Assembly (NCBI GenBank): GCA_027492465.1
Contig: JAPUET010000032.1
Location: 1-39,853, forward strand
DNA from: Candidatus Saccharimonadota bacterium
Lineage (GTDB): Bacteria; Patescibacteriota; Saccharimonadia; Saccharimonadales; Saccharimonadaceae
DNA length: 39,853 nucleotides
Reading direction: 5' to 3'
A program made the position numbers and the translations under genes. Under the pieces are notes generated by a model. The model did not search any database. It was not told where the DNA came from and was given only the letters and a program-made list of their open reading frames with translations. This document shows, piece after piece, positions 1 through 7,819 of the stretch (positions are counted from its first letter, which is position 1; every line of letters starts with the position of its first letter).

Positions 1-594
1 GAAGGCAAAAAAGATTTTGTAAAGAATCTTATCGCCTACAATATTATTCTTGAAGGCATTTGGTTTTATAGTGGCTTTATGGTCGCGTTGTCGTTTCGAC
101 AACGTAACTTAATGCGTAACTTTGGTAGCCTTATGGATTGGATTATCCGTGATGAAAGTTTACACCTAAAGTTCGGTATTAATCTGATTTTGACCGTGCT
201 TGAAGAAAACGAAGATCTTCAGACCGAAGAGTTTGCAGACGAGATTAAGCAGATGATTCTTGATGCCGTTGAAATGGAGGAGCAATACAACAAAGATTTG
301 CTTCCAAAGGGCATTCTTGGTCTTAATGCAGATTATGTCAATCAATACGTGAAATACCTTACCGATCGTCGCCTTGAAGAGCTTGGTTTTGGTGCACACT
401 ATAATGTATCAAACCCAGCTAAGTGGATGGCCGCAGCAAACGATACGCTTGAGCTGGTGAACTTCTTTGAAAGTACCAATACTAGCTACGAAGTAAACGC
501 CACCAAATCTACGGGAGCCGAAGGACAAAGCCCGGCAGCCGACCGCGGCGAAAATGATCCAGACAATCAGATTGATAAAGGAAATGAAGGCTAA
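1..594 (+). CDS. nrdB: Class I ribonucleotide reductase small (beta) subunit, 3' part
   Basis: This is the C-terminal ~197 residues of a gene that begins before the window; the frame is open from base 1. Class I RNR beta subunits hold the di-metal/tyrosyl radical centre used to reduce ribonucleotides to deoxyribonucleotides, together with the large subunit. The visible diagnostic segment is RDESLHLKFG, the helix carrying the metal-ligand Glu and His in the family, followed by the usual helical C-terminal part. The last ~45 residues are a Ser/Asn/Asp-rich, probably disordered tail that would reach the large subunit. An intrinsic terminator follows at 616-646. The class Ia/Ib/other subtype cannot be decided from this part. 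Confidence 0.9.
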   Translation, partial: EGKKDFVKNLIAYNIILEGIWFYSGFMVALSFRQRNLMRNFGSLMDWIIRDESLHLKFGINLILTVLEENEDLQTEEFADEIKQMILDAVEMEEQYNKDLLPKGILGLNADYVNQYVKYLTDRRLEELGFGAHYNVSNPAKWMAAANDTLELVNFFESTNTSYEVNATKSTGAEGQSPAADRGENDPDNQIDKGNEG

Positions 595-615
595 AACAAC
601 GTAAAGCTATACAGG

Positions 616-646
616 GTAGGTGCGGGAGATGACCGTACCTACTTTT
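616..646 (+). terminator. Intrinsic terminator after nrdB
   Basis: A 10-bp stem (616-625 with 633-642, one G-U wobble) closes a 7-nt loop and is followed by TTTT. It ends the ribonucleotide reductase transcript before the next gene pair. Confidence 0.75.
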
Positions 647-660
647 GTGTGGAGAGATGC

Positions 661-734
661 ATGAATTTGACACCCTATTTACCTAAAAGACTACAGAGTG
701 CTATATGAAAATCAAAGTTGAGGGTAACGCATGA
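661..734 (+). other. Two tiny overlapping upstream ORFs before the nitroreductase-like gene
   Basis: An ORF of 15 codons (661-708) with GGAG at 651-654 ends in an ATGA overlap with a 9-codon ORF (705-734), which itself ends in an ATGA overlap with the ATG at 731. If translated, ribosomes would be passed by termination-reinitiation into the 731 gene. The peptides show no recognisable motif, and the arrangement could be chance in a 70-nt stretch. A competing ATG at 657 in another frame weakens the case. Confidence 0.3.
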
Positions 735-1738
735 ATGAGAAACAAGCACGCTTTTTTCAGCTAGTTAGTATGTATCCATCGCCACACAATGGACAGCCGA
801 TGGTACTAAAAAAGATTAACGAGACAACGTATGACCTTTATTTTCAGACTGCTCGCGGATTAACGGCCACCCCAATCTCATATCTTTTTAGCTTTACGAC
901 GATTGGAGTATTTGTTGAGTATATCGAGGCTTGCGGCCGGGCGCTGGGTCATGTAGTGACGGTGAACGTGAAGCTGCCTACAGTTGAGGCAATGGCGCAA
1001 AGTGATAGTGACTTGCTCTGTGGTCGCATGACCATTGCATGGTCAGCTACCGCTGCAGACGAAAGACTAGTGGCAGCGATTGAATTTCGCCAGACTTCAC
1101 GAAAAAAGTATAGTCGCGGACTTTTACCCCAGGAAAAAACACAGCTTGCAACGTTAATGAGCGAGGGCCAAAGATTGATCTTTTTGCCTAATCGTGAGGC
1201 TATGCAGACGATTTGGCTTAATCAACGCGCCGTGTTTGATGATATGTTTGATAACGAGGTTCGGTCGGAACTTGCACACTGGCTGCGCACATCACATAAG
1301 GAAAAAATTGCTAAGAAAGATGGGCTTTCGTATGATTGTATGGAGCTCAGTGGCACGATGTTGCGGCTTGTACTGCAGCATTACAAAGTGTTACACTGGC
1401 CAATTATCGCCCCACTTCTGAAGCGATACTATATGCGCACTATGAAAGATTCAAGTACGGTGGGGTACTTGCTTTCAACCTTTGAGACCGAGCACCAATC
1501 ATTTGAGATTGGCAAAACGATCACCCGAATGTGGCTCGAATTAAGCCGTCATCACAAATATCTTCATCCGTTTGGCACAATAGTATCAAACAACCAAGCG
1601 CATAATGATTTTGTTCAACTTGTAGGCCTAGAAGATGAGTCACGCGACAAAGACTATGTTGTATTTATTTTTCGTGCCGGAACGTCAGAGGTTCCGGTAA
1701 GAAGTGAACGATTAGGCATAATGCATATGGTAGAGTAG
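731..1738 (+). CDS. Nitroreductase-like (Acg-type) flavoprotein
   Basis: This 335-residue protein resembles the Acg/nitroreductase branch of FMN oxidoreductases. The N-terminal SPHNGQP corresponds to the S-x-H-N-x-Q-P flavin-contact motif of Acg-like proteins, and RQTSRKKY near residue 120 corresponds to their R-x-T-x-R-x-x-Y segment. No membrane segment is seen. A GAGGG site precedes the ATG at 731. The next gene starts 4 bp after the stop, so the two are very likely co-transcribed and may act on one substrate with the downstream adenylate-forming enzyme. The substrate is unknown. Acg-like proteins are sometimes flavin-sequestering rather than catalytic, so enzyme activity is not assured. 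Confidence 0.65.
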   Translation: MNEKQARFFQLVSMYPSPHNGQPMVLKKINETTYDLYFQTARGLTATPISYLFSFTTIGVFVEYIEACGRALGHVVTVNVKLPTVEAMAQSDSDLLCGRMTIAWSATAADERLVAAIEFRQTSRKKYSRGLLPQEKTQLATLMSEGQRLIFLPNREAMQTIWLNQRAVFDDMFDNEVRSELAHWLRTSHKEKIAKKDGLSYDCMELSGTMLRLVLQHYKVLHWPIIAPLLKRYYMRTMKDSSTVGYLLSTFETEHQSFEIGKTITRMWLELSRHHKYLHPFGTIVSNNQAHNDFVQLVGLEDESRDKDYVVFIFRAGTSEVPVRSERLGIMHMVE

Positions 1739-1742
1739 AAAC

Positions 1743-3275
1743 ATGTTAGAAAAATTTTATATTTTTGTGGTGGCCACGCTTGATCGTATTATCTGGACAA
1801 TAGACTTTGGACCGAGTGTACATAAATTACTTCTAGCACCTGATCTTGGAGATTTTCGAGTATTTTTGGGTAAAATTCGTGCGATTCGTGTTTATCGACG
1901 TTCTCGGCGCAACGTACCCGCTTATAAGGACTATACCGAGCGTCATGCTCATGCAGGACCAAAAATTGCACGTGGATCTGCCAGCTTAAATGACGTCCCC
2001 GAGACTGATAAGACGGAATATATAAAACGGTATTCCTTGCTTGAAAAAGTGCAGTACGCTAAATTACCGAAAAGTGGTGTAATGTTTGACGAGTCGTCGG
2101 GAAGCAGCGGCAAGCCAACAAGTTGGGTGCGTGGGCGCAAGGAACGACGTATGACACGACGTATTATGCAGGTCGCGTTTCAGCATTTTATTGGAGACAA
2201 GCAGCCAATTATCCTGAATTGTTTCTCAATGGGTGCTTGGGCTACGGGCTTGAATACAAGCTTGTGTTTAATTGATATTGGGAGGGTTAAGTCAATTGGT
2301 CCAGACATAACAAAGGTAGTCGATACCTTACTTGAGCTTGGACCAGAGCATGACTATTTAATTCTTGGCTATCCCCCGCTCTTACGTCAATTGACTGCTC
2401 GAGAAGATATAGATTGGACACGGTACCGGATTTCAGGCGTATATGGCGGTGAAGGTATGAGCGAAACAATGCGGGCATACCTCGAGCGGTATTTTGAAAA
2501 GGTGGTTGGCTCATATGGCGCCTCTGATCTAGAAATTAATATTGCCCATGAAAACGAATTTACGATTGGTTTGCGTAAAGCGCTGACAACTGACGAAAAG
2601 TTACGTAAACTCCTATTAAAAGAAACGCACGGCATTGTTCCTATGGTGTTTCAGTACAATCCCTATGATTACTTGTTTGAAACTAACGACAAAGGCGAAC
2701 TACTTGTAACTATTTGTCGAACGTATAATCTTAGTCCGCGGATTCGTTATAATATTCATGACCTTGGTCATGCTACCGATTTTTATAAGCTTCGTGCACT
2801 ACTCAAAAAGCGTGGATATGGCCATTTGCTCGACACGGTAGAGTTAGACTTCGGCGTGCTGTTTCATTATGGTCGCAGCGATCTCTCAGTTGACTATAAT
2901 GGCGCCGTAGTAGGGCCTGAAGAAGTCCGTCAGATTATCGAGAAAGATGAATTGTCGGAGCATATTAATACCTTTAGACTTATCAGTTATGAAGATCGAG
3001 AAGCGAAAAAGCATCTTCTTATTGCACTTGAGGCAAATAGCGGGAGTGACATTTCGGCTAACGACCAAGATATGCTTGTTGGTCGAATTATCGCTAGCCT
3101 GCAAGTAAGCAACCTAGACTTTAAATCGGCAATTCGCACGGCAGAATTATCTCCAGAACTTCGCGTGTATGGGCGGAGCGAAGGTATTTTTGACGCTGAA
3201 CATACTAAGTTAAAAAACGATTATATTTGGAATATCGACTATAAAAAAGCAAAAGAAGAAAAAATTGTAGACTAA
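1743..3275 (+). CDS. PaaK/CapK-like adenylate-forming enzyme
   Basis: This 510-residue protein has the landmarks of the phenylacetate-CoA ligase (PaaK/CapK) branch of the ANL superfamily. The phosphate-binding loop is SSGSSGKPTSW near residues 118-128. A GSYGASDLE segment near residue 258 matches the adenine-binding motif. A GELLVT...RIRYNIHDLG stretch matches the A7-A8 region. The family adenylates a carboxylate and usually passes it to CoA or another thiol or amine. It lies 4 bp behind the nitroreductase-like gene. The acceptor and the acid are unknown, and no carrier protein is seen nearby. Capsule-related CapK function is an alternative. Confidence 0.7.
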   Translation: MLEKFYIFVVATLDRIIWTIDFGPSVHKLLLAPDLGDFRVFLGKIRAIRVYRRSRRNVPAYKDYTERHAHAGPKIARGSASLNDVPETDKTEYIKRYSLLEKVQYAKLPKSGVMFDESSGSSGKPTSWVRGRKERRMTRRIMQVAFQHFIGDKQPIILNCFSMGAWATGLNTSLCLIDIGRVKSIGPDITKVVDTLLELGPEHDYLILGYPPLLRQLTAREDIDWTRYRISGVYGGEGMSETMRAYLERYFEKVVGSYGASDLEINIAHENEFTIGLRKALTTDEKLRKLLLKETHGIVPMVFQYNPYDYLFETNDKGELLVTICRTYNLSPRIRYNIHDLGHATDFYKLRALLKKRGYGHLLDTVELDFGVLFHYGRSDLSVDYNGAVVGPEEVRQIIEKDELSEHINTFRLISYEDREAKKHLLIALEANSGSDISANDQDMLVGRIIASLQVSNLDFKSAIRTAELSPELRVYGRSEGIFDAEHTKLKNDYIWNIDYKKAKEEKIVD

Positions 3276-3299
3276 TTTTGCCATATTTTTGTAAAAACG

Positions 3300-3342
3300 C
3301 TATATCTGGGGTAATGACAATAAAACAACACTCTATATCTGG
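3300..3342 (+). repeat. Two 10-bp direct repeats upstream of pyrG
   Basis: The sequence CTATATCTGG occurs at 3300-3309 and again at 3333-3342, 33 bp apart (about three helical turns). The downstream copy sits where a -35 box would be for the pyrG -10 (3364-3369), and no good -35 is present there. This geometry fits a pair of activator or repressor sites, but no regulator is identified. Confidence 0.35.
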
Positions 3343-3360
3343 CGTAGAGGCTGTCTTTAA

Positions 3361-3369
3361 TGGTACAAT
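3361..3369 (+). promoter_or_regulatory. Extended -10 promoter of pyrG
   Basis: TGG followed by TACAAT (3364-3369) forms an extended -10. It ends 8 nt before the ATG at 3378, so the transcript would have almost no leader. Confidence 0.5.
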
Positions 3370-3377
3370 GAAATCCC

Positions 3378-4979
3378 ATGGAGATGCAAAAATCTATGGG
3401 TAAAAAGACACAATATATTTTCGTAACAGGGGGTGTCCTCTCAGGGGTAGGTAAGGGGATCACCGCAGCGAGTATTGGTGCTGTTTTTCAGGCCAAAGGG
3501 CTGACTGTTTCTATACAAAAATGCGACCCGTATCTCAATGTAGATGCGGGTTTGCTTAATCCTGCCGAACACGGCGAATGCTTTGTTACTAAAGACGGTG
3601 CCGAAACGGACTTGGACCTAGGGCATTATGAACGTTTTTTGGATTTGGAATTAACACAAAAGAACGCTACACTCAGCGGCCGGCTCATGCGCGATCTGAT
3701 TGCCGATGAGCGCGCGGGCAAGTTTGGCGGCAAAACGATTCAGTTGGTGCCGCATCTCACTAACGCAATTCAAGCCGCGATTATCGAGGCGAGCGAGGGT
3801 AGCGATGTGCATATTGTCGAGATTGGCGGTACGGTGGGCGACTACGAGGGCCTGGCGTTTATCGAGGCAATCCGCGAATTCGGCCGTAAGGTTGGGAGCG
3901 ATAACGCACTCTACGTGCATGTAGTATACGTACCGTTTATCGGTACAAGCAAAGAATTTAAATCTAAGCCCGCGCAGAACGCACTTAATGATCTACGTGG
4001 GTTTGGTATTGTGCCCGATGCCGTGATTGTGCGAACGGACGACCCAGCGCCGGAATCAATTGTGCGCAAAATTGCCCTGTTTGGCGGTGTGCCTGAAGAA
4101 AATGTGCTGCTAATGCCAAATGTTGACAGCGTATTTCGTATTCCTGAAAAAATTGCGTCGAGTACGCTTATGCCACTGCTCGAAACCTTCACCGGAAGCA
4201 GTAAAACACCAGATCTAAGCAGCTGGCAACAACTTATTGCTCGACAAACTGCTGAGAAAAGTACAACAATATCGATTGGGCTCGTCGCGAAATACCTTGA
4301 TAACGAAGATACATACATTTCGGTGCTAGAGGCGCTAAAAGCTGCTGCCTGGAGTGAAGGCCTAGGGTTGAAGGTGCAATGGATCAATGCCGAAACGGCA
4401 AACGAAGAGGAATTTGCGGCCGTAGACGGCTTGTTGGTGCCGGGCGGGTTTGGCGGCCGCGGCGTAGAGGGTAAAATTGCTGCTGCCGACTTTGCACTGA
4501 CATATAATAAGCCGTACCTCGGTATTTGCCTTGGTCTGCAAGTGGCGGTCATTGCTGCCGCGCGCCGCAGCGGGCTAGGGGAGGCCAATAGTACCGAATT
4601 TAACCCCGATACCCAGCACGATGTGGTGTATATCATGGACGGCCAGCAGGGTAAAGAATCGACGGGTGGCACGCTGCGCCTAGGCGATTACCCTGCAAAC
4701 TTGAGGGCTGGTTCGCTAGCGGAACAGCTGTATGCTGCTAGTGATATTACCGAGCGCCACCGTCACCGCTATGAAGTGAATCAGGCGTATGCCGAAGCGA
4801 TTGAAAACGGCGGCTTAACAATCAGCGGTACCAGCCCTGACGGTAAGTTGGTAGAGTTCGTGGAAGGCAAGCAGGACGGTTTCTTCATCGCGACCCAAGC
4901 TCACCCAGAATTTCGCTCTCGCCCCATGCGTGCCCATCCGCTATTTGTCGGGCTTATTCGTGCTGCCAAGGCTCAGTGA
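3378..4979 (+). CDS. pyrG: CTP synthase
   Basis: CTP synthase converts UTP, ATP and glutamine to CTP. The N-terminal synthetase domain begins with the characteristic FVTGGVLSGVGKGI P-loop and continues through CDPYLN and the GEVFVT-like GECFVT region. The C-terminal class I glutamine amidotransferase domain shows the oxyanion strand GGFGGRG, the nucleophile elbow GICLGLQ, and a late His-x-Glu (HPEF). At 533 residues it has the normal length. Two starts are possible: ATG 3378, 8 nt after a -10 box, or ATG 3396, which begins directly at the conserved MGKKTQYIF. I use 3378; the extra six residues are not conserved in the family as I know it. Confidence 0.95.
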   Translation: MEMQKSMGKKTQYIFVTGGVLSGVGKGITAASIGAVFQAKGLTVSIQKCDPYLNVDAGLLNPAEHGECFVTKDGAETDLDLGHYERFLDLELTQKNATLSGRLMRDLIADERAGKFGGKTIQLVPHLTNAIQAAIIEASEGSDVHIVEIGGTVGDYEGLAFIEAIREFGRKVGSDNALYVHVVYVPFIGTSKEFKSKPAQNALNDLRGFGIVPDAVIVRTDDPAPESIVRKIALFGGVPEENVLLMPNVDSVFRIPEKIASSTLMPLLETFTGSSKTPDLSSWQQLIARQTAEKSTTISIGLVAKYLDNEDTYISVLEALKAAAWSEGLGLKVQWINAETANEEEFAAVDGLLVPGGFGGRGVEGKIAAADFALTYNKPYLGICLGLQVAVIAAARRSGLGEANSTEFNPDTQHDVVYIMDGQQGKESTGGTLRLGDYPANLRAGSLAEQLYAASDITERHRHRYEVNQAYAEAIENGGLTISGTSPDGKLVEFVEGKQDGFFIATQAHPEFRSRPMRAHPLFVGLIRAAKAQ

Positions 4980-4989
4980 GTGGCCGCGG

Positions 4990-5637
4990 CTAGTTGTATC
5001 GTTTATTCCAAAGCGTGCGGAAACAGCCAGTACAAAATCCGGCTAATTCATGGTTCTCGAGCTCTTTTGCTTGGGTGATTGCTTCTTCAACCGTTACGCA
5101 TTGCCGCATAGTGCAGGTATCGGCACAATGTCCCTGATAAATACCTTCTCTGCTATCGGGCTTGAGGTAATCGGATGCTTTGTTTAAGCCTCTTAAGTGA
5201 GCAAATTCGTGGCGTGCCACGTGCCGGGTATGCAGGCGCTGCAGCCCAGGGTCGTTTGTATACCGCATGACTCGCGCAATCGACTGGACAGAGAGTCCAA
5301 GGCTAGCCCAGGTGCATCCAAAGACGAAGTTCGTTCGCTCGTTAAATAAGTCCGTATCTAAGAGTATGAAGTCGGGTACGGCGGGATTTCCTAGGTCTGT
5401 GTTGTTGACCATATCAAGCGCAAAATCAGTGACATTTACCTGTCCACGCCGATGATTCAGGGTCTCGGCTGCGTAAGCGGAAATTACTTGAGCCGCTTTT
5501 TCTCCGTCAGTTACCAAAGGAACATCAAATCCTTGTATAACCAAGACATCATTAATACCACTTGCAGCAGCCTCTAAAAGATCTCTACGGCCTGAAAGCA
5601 CTTCCTGCGAACTATTAATACGTGCTCGATCTATCAT
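4990..5637 (-). CDS. Archaemetzincin-like zinc metalloprotease
   Basis: This 215-residue protein carries HEFAHLRGLN, matching the zinc-binding HExxH-x-x-G-x-x of metzincins. It is followed by a Cys-rich segment GHCADTCTM and, 26 residues later, FCTGC, the arrangement of structural zinc ligands in archaemetzincins (a CxxxCxM block, then CxxC). Archaemetzincins are aminopeptidase-like enzymes of poorly known cellular role. No signal peptide is evident, so it is probably cytoplasmic. There is an unusual insertion between the HExxH helix and the distal ligand. I start it at 5637 because a TATAAT box ends exactly 6 nt upstream; a longer start at 5673 would lie upstream of that promoter. Confidence 0.7.
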   Translation of the reverse strand: MIDRARINSSQEVLSGRRDLLEAAASGINDVLVIQGFDVPLVTDGEKAAQVISAYAAETLNHRRGQVNVTDFALDMVNNTDLGNPAVPDFILLDTDLFNERTNFVFGCTWASLGLSVQSIARVMRYTNDPGLQRLHTRHVARHEFAHLRGLNKASDYLKPDSREGIYQGHCADTCTMRQCVTVEEAITQAKELENHELAGFCTGCFRTLWNKRYN

Positions 5638-5643
5638 AAGTAT

Positions 5644-5649
5644 ATTATA
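5644..5649 (-). promoter_or_regulatory. -10 box of the archaemetzincin-like gene
   Basis: On the minus strand TATAAT (preceded by TGC, an extended -10) ends 6 nt before the ATG at 5637, predicting a leaderless mRNA. Confidence 0.6.
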
Positions 5650-5690
5650 GCACAAATAGTAAGCATATGTCAAACAAGTAAGCGCAATAC

Positions 5691-5719
5691 TTGACTTTAT
5701 ATAACGTTTATGCTAATAT
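5691..5719 (+). promoter_or_regulatory. Sigma-70 promoter of the 55-residue protein
   Basis: TTGACT (5691-5696), a 17-bp spacer and TAATAT (5714-5719) end 6 nt before the ATG at 5726. Both boxes and the spacing are near-ideal, so transcription should start at the A of the start codon. Confidence 0.7.
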
Positions 5720-5725
5720 AAAAAT

Positions 5726-5893
5726 ATGGCAGAAGAAAAACAAACACCACAACTTGCACCAATTAACGATTCTATGAGCCCGGATGATATTGACATGCTT
5801 CGGGAAGTGCTTGAAGACGCCCACTCGCGTGGTATCACGCCGGTTTCGGTGTATAAGCAAGACGAATTAATTATCGACGATTTCGAGCAATAG
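5726..5893 (+). CDS. Small acidic protein of unknown function (55 aa)
   Basis: A 55-residue ORF beginning MAEEKQTP and containing a helical MSPDDIDMLREVLEDAHSRG segment, then an acidic tail ending IIDDFEQ. I do not recognise it. The strong, correctly spaced promoter immediately before it and a terminator-like hairpin directly after it support a real gene. It is soluble with no membrane segment. A role as a small regulatory or adaptor protein is possible but unsupported. Confidence 0.6.
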   Translation: MAEEKQTPQLAPINDSMSPDDIDMLREVLEDAHSRGITPVSVYKQDELIIDDFEQ

Positions 5894-5928
5894 GTAGCGA
5901 CATTACCGCTGCTTATTTTCTTGTTTTT
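5894..5928 (+). terminator. Probable intrinsic terminator
   Basis: A 6-bp stem (5894-5899 with 5907-5912, one wobble) and 7-nt loop are followed by a T-rich run ending in TTTTT. It would end the 55-residue gene's mRNA. Confidence 0.5.
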
Positions 5929-6026
5929 AAGGATGGTTCTTTGCGTGGCGGTAAAATTTTTAGACGGGTTATAGCTGGTGGCATGCTGCATGAGTAGAAA
6001 ATAACCTAGTGCACCGTGACCTCTGG

Positions 6027-6032
6027 TATAAT
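6027..6032 (+). promoter_or_regulatory. Extended -10 box of argS
   Basis: TGG-TATAAT ends 7 nt before ATG 6040. This rules against an upstream ACG/ATG-type start at 6016, which would precede the transcription start. Confidence 0.55.
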
Positions 6033-6039
6033 AAAGCAA

Positions 6040-7704
6040 ATGGAGCAGCGTGTAGCGGAAATTGTTCAACAAGCGTACGGCATCAACACAGATGTTAGTT
6101 TGTCTCGACCCGAGCCCCAATTTGGTGACTATGCGACTAATGTAGCCTTGCAGCTAGCCAAGCAGGTGGGTAAAAACCCGCGCGAGATTGCCGAAACGAT
6201 CGCCGCTAAATTGCGTGAAACTGGCGACTACGCCAAGGTAGAAGTAGCCGGTCCTGGCTTTATTAATATTACGCTGAGTGCGGATGCGCTGCTGGCTGCC
6301 GTTCGCCAAGAGCCTCGCCCCTTTAACGCAGGGCGTAATATAGTGCTAGAATACAGCTGCCCAAATGCTTTTAAAGAGCTGCATACCGGCCACCTGTACC
6401 AAACGGTGTTTGGTGATATTTTGGCGCGGTTACTACTAGTAAGCGGTGCCAAAGTAAACCGTACGAGCTTTGGTGGTGATGTCGGCCTGCATGTGGCAAA
6501 GTGCCTGTGGGGTATGCGCGAAACATTGGGCGGCGAGCACCCAGAGAAACTTGGCGAGATTGATAACGACGCCTTTGCTCGCTCGCGCTGGATTAGCGAC
6601 TGCTACGTAAAAGGTGCCAAGGCGTACGAAGAAAATGAGGCAGTAAAGGCCGAGATTGATGAGCTAAATAAGACGATTTACGGGTTTCATAACGATGATG
6701 ACCACGAATCGCCACTAGCGAAGATGTACTGGGAAACCCGCCAGTGGAGCTTTGATTATTTTGATGCGTTTTATAAAACAATCGATGTAGCATTGATGCG
6801 CTACTACCCAGAAAGCACCACCGCACCAACTGGGCTAGAGGTGGTGCGCGAGCAGCTGGCCAGGGGTAATTTAACGGAATCTGACGGTGCCGTGGTGTTT
6901 GAAGGTGACGAATCAAAACACTTGCATACCCGCGTGTTTATCACTAGCAAGGGGTTACCTACCTACGAAACCAAAGATATTGGCGTGATATGGCAAGAAA
7001 AGGCCGATTACGGCTTTGACCACCGCTACCTGATAACCGGCAACGACCAACGCGAATACATGCGCGTGGTGTTTGCCGCAGCCGAAACGTTCCGCCCAGA
7101 GCTCGCTGGCACCATGACGCACCTGACCAACGGCACGGTGAAGTTTGCTGATGGCAAAAAAATGAGCTCGCGCCTAGGTAACGTGACCCGCGCGGTGGAC
7201 GTAGTGGATAGTGTGCGCGAAAAGGTGAGAGCGCTGGTGGATGACGAATTGCTGGTAGATAGTGTGACATTGGGTGCGATAAAATATGTGTTCGCTAAGT
7301 ATAAACTGGGTGGCGACATTGCCTTTGATGTGGACGAAACAGTGAGCCTGGCCGGTAATTCTGGCCCGTACTTGCAGTATGCGCATGCTCGTGCCCGCCG
7401 TATTTTAGAAAAAAGCGGCAAGAGCTTTGTGATGCCAGCGAGCCTGCACGACGAAGATTATGCACTGACCCGTAAACTGGGCGAATACACTGAGGTAATT
7501 GAGCTGGCTGCGCGCCAGTGCGAACCGCACCACATATGTAATTATTTGTTCGAGCTAGCGCAAGAATTTAACCGCTACTATGAAAAGAACCAGGTAATTG
7601 GCGGTGATAAAGAAGAGCATCGCCTAGGCCTAGTGGCGCTCTATGCCGATACGCTACAGGCCGGGCTTTCGATTCTTGGAATTCATGCTCCAGAGAAAAT
7701 GTAA
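6040..7704 (+). CDS. argS: Arginyl-tRNA synthetase
   Basis: This 554-residue class I synthetase charges tRNA-Arg. In order: the N-terminal Add-1 domain (FGDYATNVALQLAKQ), the HIGH motif written HTGH within a region corresponding to family SPNxxKxxHxGHLR, the KMSKS loop written KMSSRLGN, and the C-terminal DALR anticodon-binding domain (LQYAHARARRIL onward). The HIGH region reads YSCPNAFKELHTGH, where Ala-Lys-Pro/Met of typical ArgRS is replaced, a moderately divergent version. The start at 6040 is chosen from the -10 box 7 nt upstream. Confidence 0.95.
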   Translation: MEQRVAEIVQQAYGINTDVSLSRPEPQFGDYATNVALQLAKQVGKNPREIAETIAAKLRETGDYAKVEVAGPGFINITLSADALLAAVRQEPRPFNAGRNIVLEYSCPNAFKELHTGHLYQTVFGDILARLLLVSGAKVNRTSFGGDVGLHVAKCLWGMRETLGGEHPEKLGEIDNDAFARSRWISDCYVKGAKAYEENEAVKAEIDELNKTIYGFHNDDDHESPLAKMYWETRQWSFDYFDAFYKTIDVALMRYYPESTTAPTGLEVVREQLARGNLTESDGAVVFEGDESKHLHTRVFITSKGLPTYETKDIGVIWQEKADYGFDHRYLITGNDQREYMRVVFAAAETFRPELAGTMTHLTNGTVKFADGKKMSSRLGNVTRAVDVVDSVREKVRALVDDELLVDSVTLGAIKYVFAKYKLGGDIAFDVDETVSLAGNSGPYLQYAHARARRILEKSGKSFVMPASLHDEDYALTRKLGEYTEVIELAARQCEPHHICNYLFELAQEFNRYYEKNQVIGGDKEEHRLGLVALYADTLQAGLSILGIHAPEKM

Positions 7705-7715
7705 AAAGTTAGTAC

Positions 7716-7744
7716 TTGCGTAGACGTAAATAAAAGTGTATACT
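7716..7744 (+). promoter_or_regulatory. Promoter of the GC-rich attenuated gene
   Basis: TTGCGT (7716-7721), 17-bp spacer, TATACT (7739-7744), then exactly 6 nt to an ATG at 7751. The geometry equals that of the other leaderless promoters in the window. Confidence 0.55.
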
Positions 7745-7750
7745 TATGCC

Positions 7751-7819
7751 ATGTCGAACGCATGCAAACAACATGATCTCATTCTGCTCGTGATGTTTGA
7801 CGCGTCCTCGGCAGGTTAG
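7751..7819 (+). CDS. Putative 22-residue leader peptide
   Basis: A leaderless ORF of 22 codons starts at the predicted transcription start. It encodes Met-Ser-Asn-Ala-Cys-Lys-Gln-His-Asp, then Leu-Ile-Leu-Leu-Val at codons 10-14, and stops at 7817-7819. Its last codons overlap the 5' strand (7806-7812) of an antiterminator helix. The branched-chain run is reminiscent of ilv/leu leader peptides. Translation is inferred, not shown. Confidence 0.4.
   Translation: MSNACKQHDLILLVMFDASSAG

Noticed and set aside
3911-4672. 253-codon minus-strand ORF inside pyrG
   Set aside because: It is a shadow of a well-supported CTP synthase; Ser/Thr/Pro-rich with no motif and no start signals.
6959-7421. Overlapping minus-strand ORFs inside argS
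   Set aside because: Several frames are open opposite a high-GC coding stretch; argS motifs run through the whole region.
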